Shown here in pieces: positions 29,088 to 38,900 of a stretch of DNA of 64,000 bases. The stretch's first letter is position 1. Every line of letters starts with the position of its first letter. Both the position numbers and the translations under genes were made by a program. The notes below the pieces were generated by a model. It did no database searches and had not been told where the DNA came from. It was given only the letters and a program-made list of their open reading frames with translations. The DNA is from Oleispira sp. (GTDB taxonomy: Bacteria > Pseudomonadota > Gammaproteobacteria > Pseudomonadales > Oceanobacteraceae). The stretch covers positions 20,438 through 84,437 of the forward strand of contig JAESQF010000036.1 of assembly GCA_016765295.1 (NCBI GenBank), read 5' to 3'.

Positions 29088-29704
29088 ATATATTGATTGC
29101 CGATGATCATGCCATTGTCCGTTCTGGTCTGAGCCGCTTACTTAAACTGGAAACTCAATACCAAGTAGTTGGCAGTGTCGGATCTGCGGAAGACTTGATT
29201 GCTCATTGCCAGAAAAAAGTACCCGACTTAGTAATTCTTGATCTATCCATGCCAGGTATGGGAGGTGTAGAAGCAATACGACGGTTACTTTCAAAATGGC
29301 AAAAACTAAAAATAGTGACCTTTAGCATTTATCAAAATCCAAGATTAGTAAAGCGCATCCTTGAAATGGGTGGGCAAGGCTATATTAGTAAAAATACTGA
29401 AAGTGATATTATCATCAAAGGAATTAATACTGTATTTTCAGGTAAAAAGTTTGTTAGTCCAGACATTGAATTAAAACTTATTTCACCTGAGCCATTAAGC
29501 GATATATCTGCTCGTGAGTTTGATATTTTCAGGTGTGTTGCTGAGGGACTATCTACCTCTCAAATTTCAGAAAAACTTTGCCTTTCTGAAAAAACAATTG
29601 CTAATTACATCAGCATTATCAAGAAAAAAATCAATGTTTCTAGCACAACTGAAATGGTTCATGTCGCACTCAGAGAAGGTTTAATATACCCAGAAAACAT
29701 ATGA
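29078..29704 (+). CDS. NarL/FixJ-family response regulator
   Basis: A 208-residue regulator: receiver (acidic residues D9-D10 in LIADDHAIV, phospho-acceptor Asp55 in LVILDLSMPG, switch lysine in GYISKNTE) and a C-terminal LuxR helix-turn-helix (SAREFDIFRCVAEGLSTSQI, LCLSEKTIANYISII). It overlaps the NIT kinase by ten bases and is almost certainly its cognate partner. Targets may include the adjacent chemoreceptor/EAL operon across the divergent region, but no operator was identified. Confidence 0.93.
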   Translation: MPLDILIADDHAIVRSGLSRLLKLETQYQVVGSVGSAEDLIAHCQKKVPDLVILDLSMPGMGGVEAIRRLLSKWQKLKIVTFSIYQNPRLVKRILEMGGQGYISKNTESDIIIKGINTVFSGKKFVSPDIELKLISPEPLSDISAREFDIFRCVAEGLSTSQISEKLCLSEKTIANYISIIKKKINVSSTTEMVHVALREGLIYPENI

Positions 29705-29878
29705 CCTTTTTCATATAATCGAGGTCACTTTCGCAACAGACCGAACACTGACAACCGCCACCAGAGGGCACTCCCTGCCTTCCAGAGTGGAATAAAGAGC
29801 CACATCCGAATTAGTACCGATTTAACTATCAGTATTAATATGCATAACCAGCTGACAAATAATTTATACGCCTACTCA

Positions 29879-31366
29879 TTAGGGTGTTATGCATAATTGC
29901 TTCTGTCCTGGTTGGCAAACTAATAGCGCTTTAGTATCAGGGCTAATCAGCGTTGCATTCCACACTGCTTTTTCTGGAATGTTAAGTTTTAGGTAACCGT
30001 ATTCACTTATACCATTCACGTAAGCTTTGCTATTCTCGATTGTTAATTCTTTTGGCTCTGCTGGAAAGTTACCCGCTAAAGAAACACCGCTAGTACCCAC
30101 CACCAATTGATCAGGAAAAATAGACGCCTCAAAATGAGTACTTTGAAAACGATGCATATGCCCCGAGATTAATAGTTGCACCTCATCGGTTAACCCGGTT
30201 AAACGATTGGCCTGCTGCAAGGTTTGGCTCATAGCACACAGCCCCTTATTTTCACTATCACCACAGCTACCGACTTTGGCTAGCTTATCAATGGCAAACA
30301 TTGGCCGATGGCTTTGTAGAATATTAAATCCCGAAGGTAGTGTTTTTAGCATTTGTTTACCCAGTACAAACTGGTTTTGGTATTGCTCTAAATTAAGTAA
30401 ACCAGAATCGCAGGCATTGGTTGAATCAAGCACTAGAATATTGACCTTATCAAGATTGAGCGCATACGGCTGGCTGAATATCATCGGGCTTGAGTTGCTA
30501 GGTGCAGGACAGCTTAGTTGTTTTTGATACTTGCCTAACAAAGGCGAGTTACTGTCTAGCAGATAAAACCAGCCGATACCCGCACGGCTGCACAGTTCAT
30601 GATTGCCTCTCGCAAATACCCAAGGTGCGCTGCCTAATAAACTTTGCGCAGGGTTGAAAAAATCTTGCTGCCAATGTTTCCAGCTATCTCTAAATTCACT
30701 GCCTTCACTATTCTGGCCATAATAAGGCCCCGCAATTTTACACATGCCCTGAGTCGTATTATCGCCAGCATCGTATACCTGCACTTTATCTTCCTGACCT
30801 GTATTTTCCTGACTAAGGATTTCAATACTGCCAGGTGTGCCGCTGTAGTTATAGTCACCCATATGCAGCACAACCTCAGGTTGAGCTACCGCAGAAATAT
30901 TGGCCAATTTACTAAAAAACCAATTACCTGAATCTAACGTGCAAGTTTGCTTAGGCGACTTGCAGCCCGTATCTCCAAATACGGCAATATGTTCCGATCT
31001 GTGTGAAGGTTTTAATAATGCCTTCCCATTTAAAAACAGCTGCGTATGTTTAGGGTATAGCGCTTCACAAACAGTAATAGGGAAATCATTCGGCGCAGGG
31101 TTCTGGCGGGCCGTCATTACAATTTGTTGATCTGCAATATTATCAATTAACGGGATTGGACAGCGGGCATTTAAAGACGGCTCAATGGTGCGCAACATAG
31201 CGACAGTCTCGCCTTCCTGATCTTGAGCATACAATACGTAACTGGTCATGAAGGTGGCAGTAACTTCAGACTGCGGCTTAGCGTATAAAACCAAACTAAT
31301 ACCGCCGAGTACTACTAATAGCGTAATTAATAGTGCCATTAATAGTGCCGTTTTGTTAAATTTCAT
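29879..31366 (-). CDS. Calcineurin-like metallophosphoesterase, membrane-anchored
   Basis: A 495-residue protein with an N-terminal hydrophobic anchor (residues 8-28), the rest periplasmic. Metal-site motifs of the metallophosphoesterase superfamily are in order: FGDTGCK, HMGDYNY, RGNHELC, a histidine in LQSHRPMF and SGHMHRF. The region before the first motif (residues 30-120) is a beta-rich domain with paired cysteines. Substrate is unknown; homologues hydrolyse phosphomonoesters or nucleotides. It is next to the iron-uptake genes but divergent from the TonB receptor, sharing a 220-base promoter region. Confidence 0.85.
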   Translation of the reverse strand: MKFNKTALLMALLITLLVVLGGISLVLYAKPQSEVTATFMTSYVLYAQDQEGETVAMLRTIEPSLNARCPIPLIDNIADQQIVMTARQNPAPNDFPITVCEALYPKHTQLFLNGKALLKPSHRSEHIAVFGDTGCKSPKQTCTLDSGNWFFSKLANISAVAQPEVVLHMGDYNYSGTPGSIEILSQENTGQEDKVQVYDAGDNTTQGMCKIAGPYYGQNSEGSEFRDSWKHWQQDFFNPAQSLLGSAPWVFARGNHELCSRAGIGWFYLLDSNSPLLGKYQKQLSCPAPSNSSPMIFSQPYALNLDKVNILVLDSTNACDSGLLNLEQYQNQFVLGKQMLKTLPSGFNILQSHRPMFAIDKLAKVGSCGDSENKGLCAMSQTLQQANRLTGLTDEVQLLISGHMHRFQSTHFEASIFPDQLVVGTSGVSLAGNFPAEPKELTIENSKAYVNGISEYGYLKLNIPEKAVWNATLISPDTKALLVCQPGQKQLCITP

Positions 31367-31515
31367 AACTCATCCTTGATATTTTCTTAGTCTGGTCAGG
31401 CAAACGATATACCAAATAAGCTTATGTTCCCATGCCATTCAGAAACCACGGCAACAATGAAATTATAGTGACATAGCGCAAAGTTAGGTATAGATGAGCA
31501 TGAATACCATCTGCA

Positions 31516-31534
31516 AATGATAGCTATTAACATT
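31516..31534. promoter_or_regulatory. Fur-box-like site upstream of the TonB receptor
   Basis: The 19-base sequence AATGATAGCTATTAACATT matches the Fur palindrome AATGATAATNATTATCATT at 15 of 18 defined positions. It is centred about 60 bases upstream of the receptor ATG, where it would overlap the promoter. Iron-replete repression by Fur is inferred. Confidence 0.65.
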
Positions 31535-31586
31535 AGCATTTGATATATTGCCGCTTCTCATGATATAAGCTCAGAAAGGCACCCGC

Positions 31587-33761
31587 ATGCTCAACAAATA
31601 CCCTATTAGTATAATCCTGTCATTGCTCGGGATAGTCTTTTCTAATGCCTCCTTAGCCGAAGAAAATGAGCTGGATGTGGTTACTGTTACCGCATCGGCT
31701 ATTGATAACTCCGCACAACTGGCTCATATCGCTAAACAAGATGCGTTAAACGGCCAAACAATTATTCTAGCGGAACAACTAAACCAATTTGGCGATCAGC
31801 CTCTAGGGGATGCACTACGCCGTGTCGCTGGGGTGTACTTTGATGGTGCTAACCGTGCTCGTGAAATACAACTACGAGGGCTCGGTGCCGAATATACTCA
31901 CGTGACTATTAATGGTCGTCGTATCATCGATAGCAGCTCATCTCGCTCTGTACAGATCGATCGTATCCCTAGCTCAATGGTTGAACGCATAGAAATAATA
32001 CACACCCCATTGGCTAGTAACGACGGTCAAGGCGCAGCCGGCACAGTCAATATTATTTTAAAACAAGGTGGCGAATACATGCCTAATTCAGTAGGCATTG
32101 GTATGGGCTATCTGGAAGACAATGGAGGCGTAGGTGATGCGACTTTCCAGTACAGCTTCGGCAATGACACCGTAGCAGTAACACTCGCCGGTGGCATTCA
32201 ACAACAGCGCCGCAATGAAAGTAAAGATGAACTCGAGTATTCTGGCGACGGTCAAGCCGATGGCGGAGAAATAAAAACCAATGAACGCCGCTATGAACAA
32301 TTCAATTTTATACCTACCGTAGATATTACTCTTAACAATGCAAATTCCCTGTCGATTGAACCTAGCTTCTTACAAACCACTGAATTTAGAGATGATATTA
32401 AAGAAAAGCTGAGCGACGATCAGTCAGAAGTTGAAGAGCATTCAAAAGAAGTTCGTGAACGCACACGACAAAATATTGGACTGTATACCGAGTTAGATAC
32501 TCAAATATCAGACAACATTGAATTAAAAAGCTATATCGATTGGCAAGATGGCTACGAAGATACCGATCGTGATCAAGATAATTTCGATGGTGACAATATG
32601 CTAACAGACACCAAGCAACGCGAGCAGAGTGTTGATTTAAACCTGGTTAAAGTTGGCTTCAAAACCAAGCACCTCGTTGGGCAACATGTCCTAGAATATG
32701 GTCTCGGTTTATCGCAGGAAGGTCGAAAAGAAGATAATAGCGAAATAAAAAATGGCGAGATTAAAGATCCTAAAGTAGAAGGAGTTTATGAAATAAGCGA
32801 ATCCATTAATCACTTATACGTACAAGATTCATTTTCTTTATTTACAGGTAATAGCACAACACTGGGCTTACGCGCAGAAGATTCAAGAACCGAAACGACT
32901 GACTTCTCTGATGACAGTACCACTAAGCGCAATACTTACTTCTTACCTTCGTTCAACATAAAACAAGCCGTTAGTGATGACTCTTATGTTCGCCTAGGTA
33001 TCGCAAAAACATTGCGTCGACCTGACTTAAGAAGCTTATCACCAACAATCACTGAAGAAGATGGCACCCTAGACGAACCTGATACGGCTGGTAATCCTGA
33101 TGCAACGCCTGAAAGCATCGTCGGTATCGACTTATCTTTCGAACATTATTTTTATGAAAATAATGGTTTAGTAAGCCTTTCTGTATTTGACCGAACGTTT
33201 AAAGATAAATTAGAAGTGATTACTACTAATGTTGATGGCCGTTATTTAGCAACACCGCAAAATACTGGCGACGGTGAAATGAAAGGGGCCGAGGTCGAAT
33301 TTCGTCTACCGCTGAATAGCATCGGCTTAAGTAATGTAACAGGTTGGTTCAATGCGACTGCCGTTGAAACTGAAGTGACTATCACCAGCACAGGAGAAAA
33401 AAGACGCTTTCTTGATCAACCCGATTATTTAGGAAATCTAGGTTTTGACTGGTCGCTAACCAACTTAAATTCCACCATAGGATTAAGTCTTAATTACTCA
33501 GGTGGTTATAAGCAAACACACGAATTGTCAGACGGATCATTTGAAAAAAATATAATTGATTCATTCAGTCGCGTAGATTTAAGTATCCAAACTGAGTTGA
33601 CCAAAAATACATCGATCAACCTAACGGCGCTAAACATCTTTGCTAATGAAGCAAAACGTGAAGATCAATTCTTTACCGCAGACAACGCCCTAGACGGCTA
33701 TAGCACAACAGTAGAGCCGACCTATAGCTCTATCTACCTAAAACTTAACCATACTTTTTAG
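31587..33761 (+). CDS. TonB-dependent outer-membrane receptor
   Basis: A 724-residue outer-membrane receptor. The signal peptide ends near residue 24 (FSNASLA-EE), then a plug domain (about 45-160: LGDALRRVAGVYFDG, LRGLGAEYTHVTINGRRI, IEIIHTPLASNDGQGAAGTVNIIL) and a 22-strand barrel ending in the aromatic YLKLNHTF. No canonical TonB box is obvious beyond ELDVVTVTAS. It imports iron chelates or another scarce ligand. The Fur-like site before it, and the reductase genes after it, favour iron. A strong terminator closes the unit. Confidence 0.9.
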   Translation: MLNKYPISIILSLLGIVFSNASLAEENELDVVTVTASAIDNSAQLAHIAKQDALNGQTIILAEQLNQFGDQPLGDALRRVAGVYFDGANRAREIQLRGLGAEYTHVTINGRRIIDSSSSRSVQIDRIPSSMVERIEIIHTPLASNDGQGAAGTVNIILKQGGEYMPNSVGIGMGYLEDNGGVGDATFQYSFGNDTVAVTLAGGIQQQRRNESKDELEYSGDGQADGGEIKTNERRYEQFNFIPTVDITLNNANSLSIEPSFLQTTEFRDDIKEKLSDDQSEVEEHSKEVRERTRQNIGLYTELDTQISDNIELKSYIDWQDGYEDTDRDQDNFDGDNMLTDTKQREQSVDLNLVKVGFKTKHLVGQHVLEYGLGLSQEGRKEDNSEIKNGEIKDPKVEGVYEISESINHLYVQDSFSLFTGNSTTLGLRAEDSRTETTDFSDDSTTKRNTYFLPSFNIKQAVSDDSYVRLGIAKTLRRPDLRSLSPTITEEDGTLDEPDTAGNPDATPESIVGIDLSFEHYFYENNGLVSLSVFDRTFKDKLEVITTNVDGRYLATPQNTGDGEMKGAEVEFRLPLNSIGLSNVTGWFNATAVETEVTITSTGEKRRFLDQPDYLGNLGFDWSLTNLNSTIGLSLNYSGGYKQTHELSDGSFEKNIIDSFSRVDLSIQTELTKNTSINLTALNIFANEAKREDQFFTADNALDGYSTTVEPTYSSIYLKLNHTF

Positions 33762-33795
33762 AGACCTGGTTAAGCAATAGAATTGCTAATAAATA

Positions 33796-33833
33796 AAGCC
33801 CCACTTAAGAAATGTTATTCTTAAGTGGGGCTT
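33796..33833. terminator. Rho-independent terminator between TonB receptor and reductase
   Basis: A perfect 16-bp inverted repeat, AAGCCCCACTTAAGAA with its complement, has a 6-base ATGTTA loop at 33812-33817 and is followed by TTATTAT. It separates the convergent receptor and reductase genes and can serve both. Confidence 0.92.
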
Positions 33834-33854
33834 TTATTATGTGGGGCTTATTTA

Positions 33855-35036
33855 CTACACATCGATCAGCAAGTCACTTTGCGGAATACTACAGCAAGGT
33901 AATATCTGCCCGGCTTTCAAATCAATCTCTATTTTAATCAACGGCTTAACTTTTCCGGCCAACAAACTCACCTTACACTGGCCACATTCACCGCTACGAC
34001 ATTCACTCTGAAGCTCTACACCTTGCGCCTCCATAGCATCGAGTAACGTTCGCTGCTTATTAAAAACGATACTTTTATTATTGTTTAATCTGACTGAATA
34101 TTCTTGCCCACTAAAAGTAGCCGCCTCGATACCAAAACGTTCAAAATGAATATGATCCGCTGCAATGCCCTGCTCTGTTAAACCAACTTTCAACTCATCC
34201 ATCATGGCATTCGGGCCACAAAGATAATAATCACCCTTGAGTTTATCTAGACGAAGATCAAGCTTTTTGGTTAACAGCTCTGCGCTCAAACGGCCAGCCG
34301 TAAACTGAGCAGCCGGCACTCCTTGTGTCAAAAACGGATAAAACATAAAGTCAGAACATTCATCAGCAAGTTGAATAAACTCATCGACATAACACATCTC
34401 AGCTATCGACTTAGCACAATAAAACAAACTCATGCTTTTATTCTTACCAAACTGATTCTCACCAATTTGACAGATAAACTGATGCACCATGGCACGCAAT
34501 GGCGTGATACCAATACCGCCCGCAATAAGCACCGTATGATCTGTCTGCTTGCCATTAATAACAAAGTTACCCTTTGGTGGCAGCGCACTAATCACCGACC
34601 CCAGCTGTAAATTATCATGCAGCCAGGTAGATACTTTACCCTCTACTTCGCGCTGAATACCCAGCTCATAAAAATCAGTACCTTGCTGCCATGAAGCCAA
34701 AGAGTAACAACGTTTTAATAAAGCGCTTGAAGCCGAATCTGCGTCTGACTCAGACGGCACCATCAACGATAAATACTGCCCAGGTAAAAAATCAGTTAAT
34801 ACCTCACCGTTCATAGCCTGCAAGCGCACACTAAAATGTCTAGCTGACATCTCATCACGCGCAATCACTTTAAGCTCTATTGGCTGTGGCTCAACCTGTT
34901 GGTATTTTCGGTTTGCAGAAAAGTAGCTTCGCCAAAAAATATTGAGTAAGCAAAAGACGATAGCACTACCACCCAAGGCAAAGATGAACAACAACACGAC
35001 CATAATGAATTGCGTCATAATGAATTGCGCGATCAT
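33855..35036 (-). CDS. Membrane-anchored flavin reductase with C-terminal 2Fe-2S ferredoxin
   Basis: A 393-residue protein with one N-terminal helix (residues 9-32), an FNR-like FAD/NAD(P)H module (residues about 50-290: RCYSLAS, the GGIGITPLRAMVHQF nucleotide loop, YYLCGPNAMM) and a C-terminal plant-type 2Fe-2S ferredoxin with CRSGECGQC plus the later CC pair in ILPCCSIP. It would pass electrons from NAD(P)H to a periplasmic or membrane acceptor. It lies downstream of, and overlaps by four bases, the PepSY-like membrane protein gene, which suggests a two-part reductase for imported ferric chelates. Confidence 0.85.
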   Translation of the reverse strand: MIAQFIMTQFIMVVLLFIFALGGSAIVFCLLNIFWRSYFSANRKYQQVEPQPIELKVIARDEMSARHFSVRLQAMNGEVLTDFLPGQYLSLMVPSESDADSASSALLKRCYSLASWQQGTDFYELGIQREVEGKVSTWLHDNLQLGSVISALPPKGNFVINGKQTDHTVLIAGGIGITPLRAMVHQFICQIGENQFGKNKSMSLFYCAKSIAEMCYVDEFIQLADECSDFMFYPFLTQGVPAAQFTAGRLSAELLTKKLDLRLDKLKGDYYLCGPNAMMDELKVGLTEQGIAADHIHFERFGIEAATFSGQEYSVRLNNNKSIVFNKQRTLLDAMEAQGVELQSECRSGECGQCKVSLLAGKVKPLIKIEIDLKAGQILPCCSIPQSDLLIDV

Positions 35037-35746
35037 AGAAGTGCCTGCTTACGCTTTTGCGATTTCCACCACATATACACACCGGTAAGCGATAGCAAGA
35101 CCAGCACAAAGGCTAAAATATCAGCCCAGATCCACTCATATTTCTTACCCAACAAAGCTTCCCCGGTATGCAGGTCTTTCATAAAATCACCCAGCATTAG
35201 CGGCCGCTTGCCCTCCAAAGAACTCAGCAGCTGATCCACCTGGGGCTCTTTCTGCCAGCTCAGCCCTTGATCACGGCTAATCACCACACCTTGTCTTTTA
35301 GTGATCAAATACCAAAGCTGTGCTTCTATTTGAACACCGTGAATATCACCGCTATAGCGCTTAACCCACGCCCCCTCTGACTCACTTATCCAAAGCCCGT
35401 ACTTACCCGCCGCTAATATTCGGCCATCGTTAAGCTGTTCAAGCATACGTATTTCACTGCTCAGCGCTTCAATCGGTATTAAGGTATTTTCAGTGGCTTG
35501 ATAGGCCCCCTCTTTAGTCGCTAAAAAGGTACGACCATCAGTTGTGGTTAATAAATCTCTTATTTCAGCGGCTTCGCTGCTATAGCCAATAACGTATTGG
35601 CCCAGCGCTTCCTCGTGGCTCATAAAGAACGTGCTCATGCCCACGATGAACAAAGGTAATACCAGAGCAATACTGAACCAGTTATGCAGTACACGGGCGC
35701 TGAAGGAAGGGAATGTCGGTAACTTGATACGGATAGGATTTTTCAT
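35033..35746 (-). CDS. PepSY-associated TM-helix membrane protein (reductase partner)
   Basis: A protein of 237 residues with an N-terminal membrane helix (after ARVLHNW, LPLFIVGMSTFF), a periplasmic beta-rich domain of about 150 residues and a C-terminal helix (ILAFVLVLLSLTGVYMWW). The LHNWF start and the LLSLTGVYMWWK end are typical of PepSY-TM proteins found with siderophore-uptake genes. The frame is open to an upstream ATG at 35821, which has a purine-rich stretch, but a Fur-like site at 35773-35791 would then lie inside the gene. The ATG at 35746 (MKNPIRIK) was preferred. It is coupled to the flavin/2Fe-2S reductase. Confidence 0.75.
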   Translation of the reverse strand: MKNPIRIKLPTFPSFSARVLHNWFSIALVLPLFIVGMSTFFMSHEEALGQYVIGYSSEAAEIRDLLTTTDGRTFLATKEGAYQATENTLIPIEALSSEIRMLEQLNDGRILAAGKYGLWISESEGAWVKRYSGDIHGVQIEAQLWYLITKRQGVVISRDQGLSWQKEPQVDQLLSSLEGKRPLMLGDFMKDLHTGEALLGKKYEWIWADILAFVLVLLSLTGVYMWWKSQKRKQALL

Positions 35747-35772
35747 AGCACATAATAACAAAGTACTATACG

Positions 35773-35791
35773 AATTAGAATCACTCTCATT
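35773..35791. promoter_or_regulatory. Fur-box-like site upstream of the PepSY-TM/reductase operon
   Basis: On the minus strand AATGAGAGTGATTCTAATT matches the classic AATGAGAATAATTCTCATT form with few changes. It ends 27 bases before the chosen start at 35746 and, like the site upstream of the TonB receptor, points to iron control of this reductase unit. Confidence 0.7.
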
Positions 35792-35931
35792 AGAGTCGAT
35801 ATATGACATTAAGAACTGCATATCCCCCCTTAATAGCGGCTAATTCATAATAAATGTCTACAATTTATGATAGCTACATTTTATAGACAACTACCATGAT
35901 ATGAGTATCCGTTGGGTAAGTATGGAGAATT

Positions 35932-38900
35932 ATGCATTCGTTTAACGGATATGAAATAAAAGAGAAACTACAGCATATTAGAAATAAGCTGGTCTTTAAG
36001 GGGGTACGTAACAGTAATAATAAGCCCGTTATCTTAAAGTATTATCAAACAGACACGTCTAAATATACCAATCTGCCACACATAAGAAACACCTTCACCT
36101 GCCTACATGAGGCTCACTCACCCTACCTAGTAAACGTCGAAAACCTAATGCTTACCGAAGAAGGCGTAGGGGTAGTGCTAGAATATTTCCCGGGCCAGCC
36201 CTTACAGACTTTACTTGCAGATCAGCACGTATTTTCACTACCTCTAGTGCTTAATATAATCGAGCAAGTGAGTGCAGGATTAGAGCAGATTCACAGTAAA
36301 AAAATTGTACACCAAGCCATAACCACAAAAAATATTGCCCTTGAGGTGAGTACCAACAAAGTTAAAATAATAGGCTTTGGAATTTTCCGAGTCTTTTATC
36401 AGCATACTCAGGCAGAACAATTAAGCGATTTATTATATATGTCTCCGGAACAAACCGGACGCATGAACCGCAGTATTGATCAACGCAGCGATCTATATTC
36501 TTTGGGCATTATTTTTTATCAACTGCTTACCGGCCACCTTCCTTTTCAATCGACCGATTTATTAGAACTCATACACGCGCACATAGCCCAGCAACCGAAA
36601 CCTCCTCATGAAATAAATAGCAGCATACCGCTAGCGGTTTCTAATATCATACTCAAACTATTGTGCAAAGAAGCCGAACACCGCTACCAAAGTGCCAGTG
36701 GCTTAAATGCTGATATCCGCAGCTGCCTTGAGCAACTGGAAAATAATGGACATATTTCCGACAACCTTGAAATCGGCAAGCTGGATCTTCGCAGCCAATT
36801 TCAGATCCCCGAAAAACTGTATGGGCGCAGCCATGAAATACAACAACTGTTAAATACCTTTGAAGCCAGTGCCGCAGGCAATTTCGAAACGATTCTGGTC
36901 GGCGGCTATTCTGGAGTAGGAAAATCAGCCCTCATCAATGAAATACAAAAACCCCTAGTCGCCAAACGAGGCTTGTATACTTCAGGAAAATACGATCAGT
37001 TCAAAAAAGCCCAGCCCCATAGCGCCATCATCCAAGCATTTGCTTATATGGTACGCCAAGTACTGTCTAACCCTATCGACCAGATAGAAGACTGGGCCAA
37101 TACCTTACGCCTTGAGCTTAAGGGAGAAGGCCAATGCCTAATAGACGTATTGCCTATTTTAGAAACCTTCATTGGCCAGCAAAATACTTTACCTGAATTA
37201 AACTCAGTAGAAACTCTGACGCGCTTTAACCGCACCAGTACCGCCTTTATAAGGGCCTTTGCCGCCCCCTCTCATCCTTTCATTTTATTTCTGGATGATT
37301 TGCAGTGGGCCGACCTCGCTAGCCTTAATTTAATCGATCATCTGTTGCGCAGTCGAATCCCGCATATGATGTTGATCATGGCCTACCGCGATAACGAAGT
37401 GGATAGTCACCACCCTTTCAGCATCCTCATACACAACAGCAAACAGGAAGGCCTGCTGCTGCAAGAAATCTCTTTGCAACCTATTAATCAGCTAGATACT
37501 CAGCAGCTAATTTGTGACACCTTGCATAAAGACCTCAGCCAGGTTGAAACGCTCGCTCAAGAACTGATGCTAAAAACTCAAGGTAATCCATTTTTCCTCA
37601 CTCAGCTATTTACCTCCCTACATCATGATGAACAGATTATATTTAACCCGAAAACGGGCTGGCAATGGGATATAGAAAGTATTCAACAAGCCGGCATAAG
37701 CGGTGACGTAGTGGAATTAATGACGCGCAAGCTTAGACAGTATTCTGAGTGCACCCAAAGTGCATTGAATATGTGCGCCATACTCGGTGCGGAATTCAAA
37801 CTAAGTATGGCTTCATTAGGGTTAGAGCAAGACCCCGATACCACCTACCAATGTTTATTGCCTGCCATCCAAGACGGCCTACTAAAAGAAGTAGGCAAAC
37901 GACTAAAATTTACCCACGATAAAATACATGAATCAAGCTATGTCTTATGGGATAAAGATAAACGTACTCAACGCCATGCCCTCATCGCTAAATATATGTT
38001 GCAAACCTTAGATGATGCGACCATTGATACAGAGATATTTTCGATCGTCGAGCACCTTAATTATTCAAGTGAAGCAGTGACCGATGTTCAGCAAAGAATA
38101 GAACTAGCCCAATTTAATTTTCGTGCGGGCATGAAAGCAAAACAATCATCCGCCTTTGAACCTGCGGTCGAATTCTTCAAAAAAGGAAAACAATATCTAG
38201 ACGAATCTATTTGGCAGCAACAGCCAGATTTCGCCTTCGAGCTACATTTTTTACTGGCGCAAACCGCTTATACCACCGCTAGATTTGAACTGTCTGAAAA
38301 TATAATCAAACAGTGTATGTCCCATGAAAAAGATCAAATTAAAATCACCCCCGTGGTGCAACTGTATCAGGACTTGTTATTTGCCAGCAGCCGCCACGAT
38401 GAAGGCATTGCCTTGGCATTAAAAAAGCTGAATGAATACGGCCTGTCGTTACCGGCCACTCCAGGCAAATTTGCAGTCTTAGTTGAATATCTAAGACTGC
38501 AATTTCGCCAAAGATTACGCAGCACCGAGTCGCTGCAAAACCTACCTAAAACAACCGATAAAAAGCGCCTATCCATGATGGCGATTATTGCCAACATGGT
38601 ACCTTCTTGCTACATGGTTAATGGCGATCTCATGGGATTTATCTCTCTGCGCATGGCCAGATTGAGTTTAAAATATGGCAACAATAGTTATTCTTCGTTT
38701 GGTTATGCCATGACTGGGCTGGTTGAAACGGGGATATTAAAACGTATCAAAAGCGGACGAAAATACTACGATCTAAGTATCACCTTAGAAGAACAGTACC
38801 CCAACAAACTGATTAAAGGCCGCAACCTGATGCTCATGAGCAGCTTTGCCGCGCCCTGGACCGAATCGATTGTTCATTACAAAAAAAATATGGAAGAGGC

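Noticed and set aside
35747..35821. The longer N terminus of the PepSY-TM gene
   Set aside because: It would place a Fur-like site inside the coding region and adds a polar stretch not typical of the family, although its upstream purine run could serve as a ribosome site.
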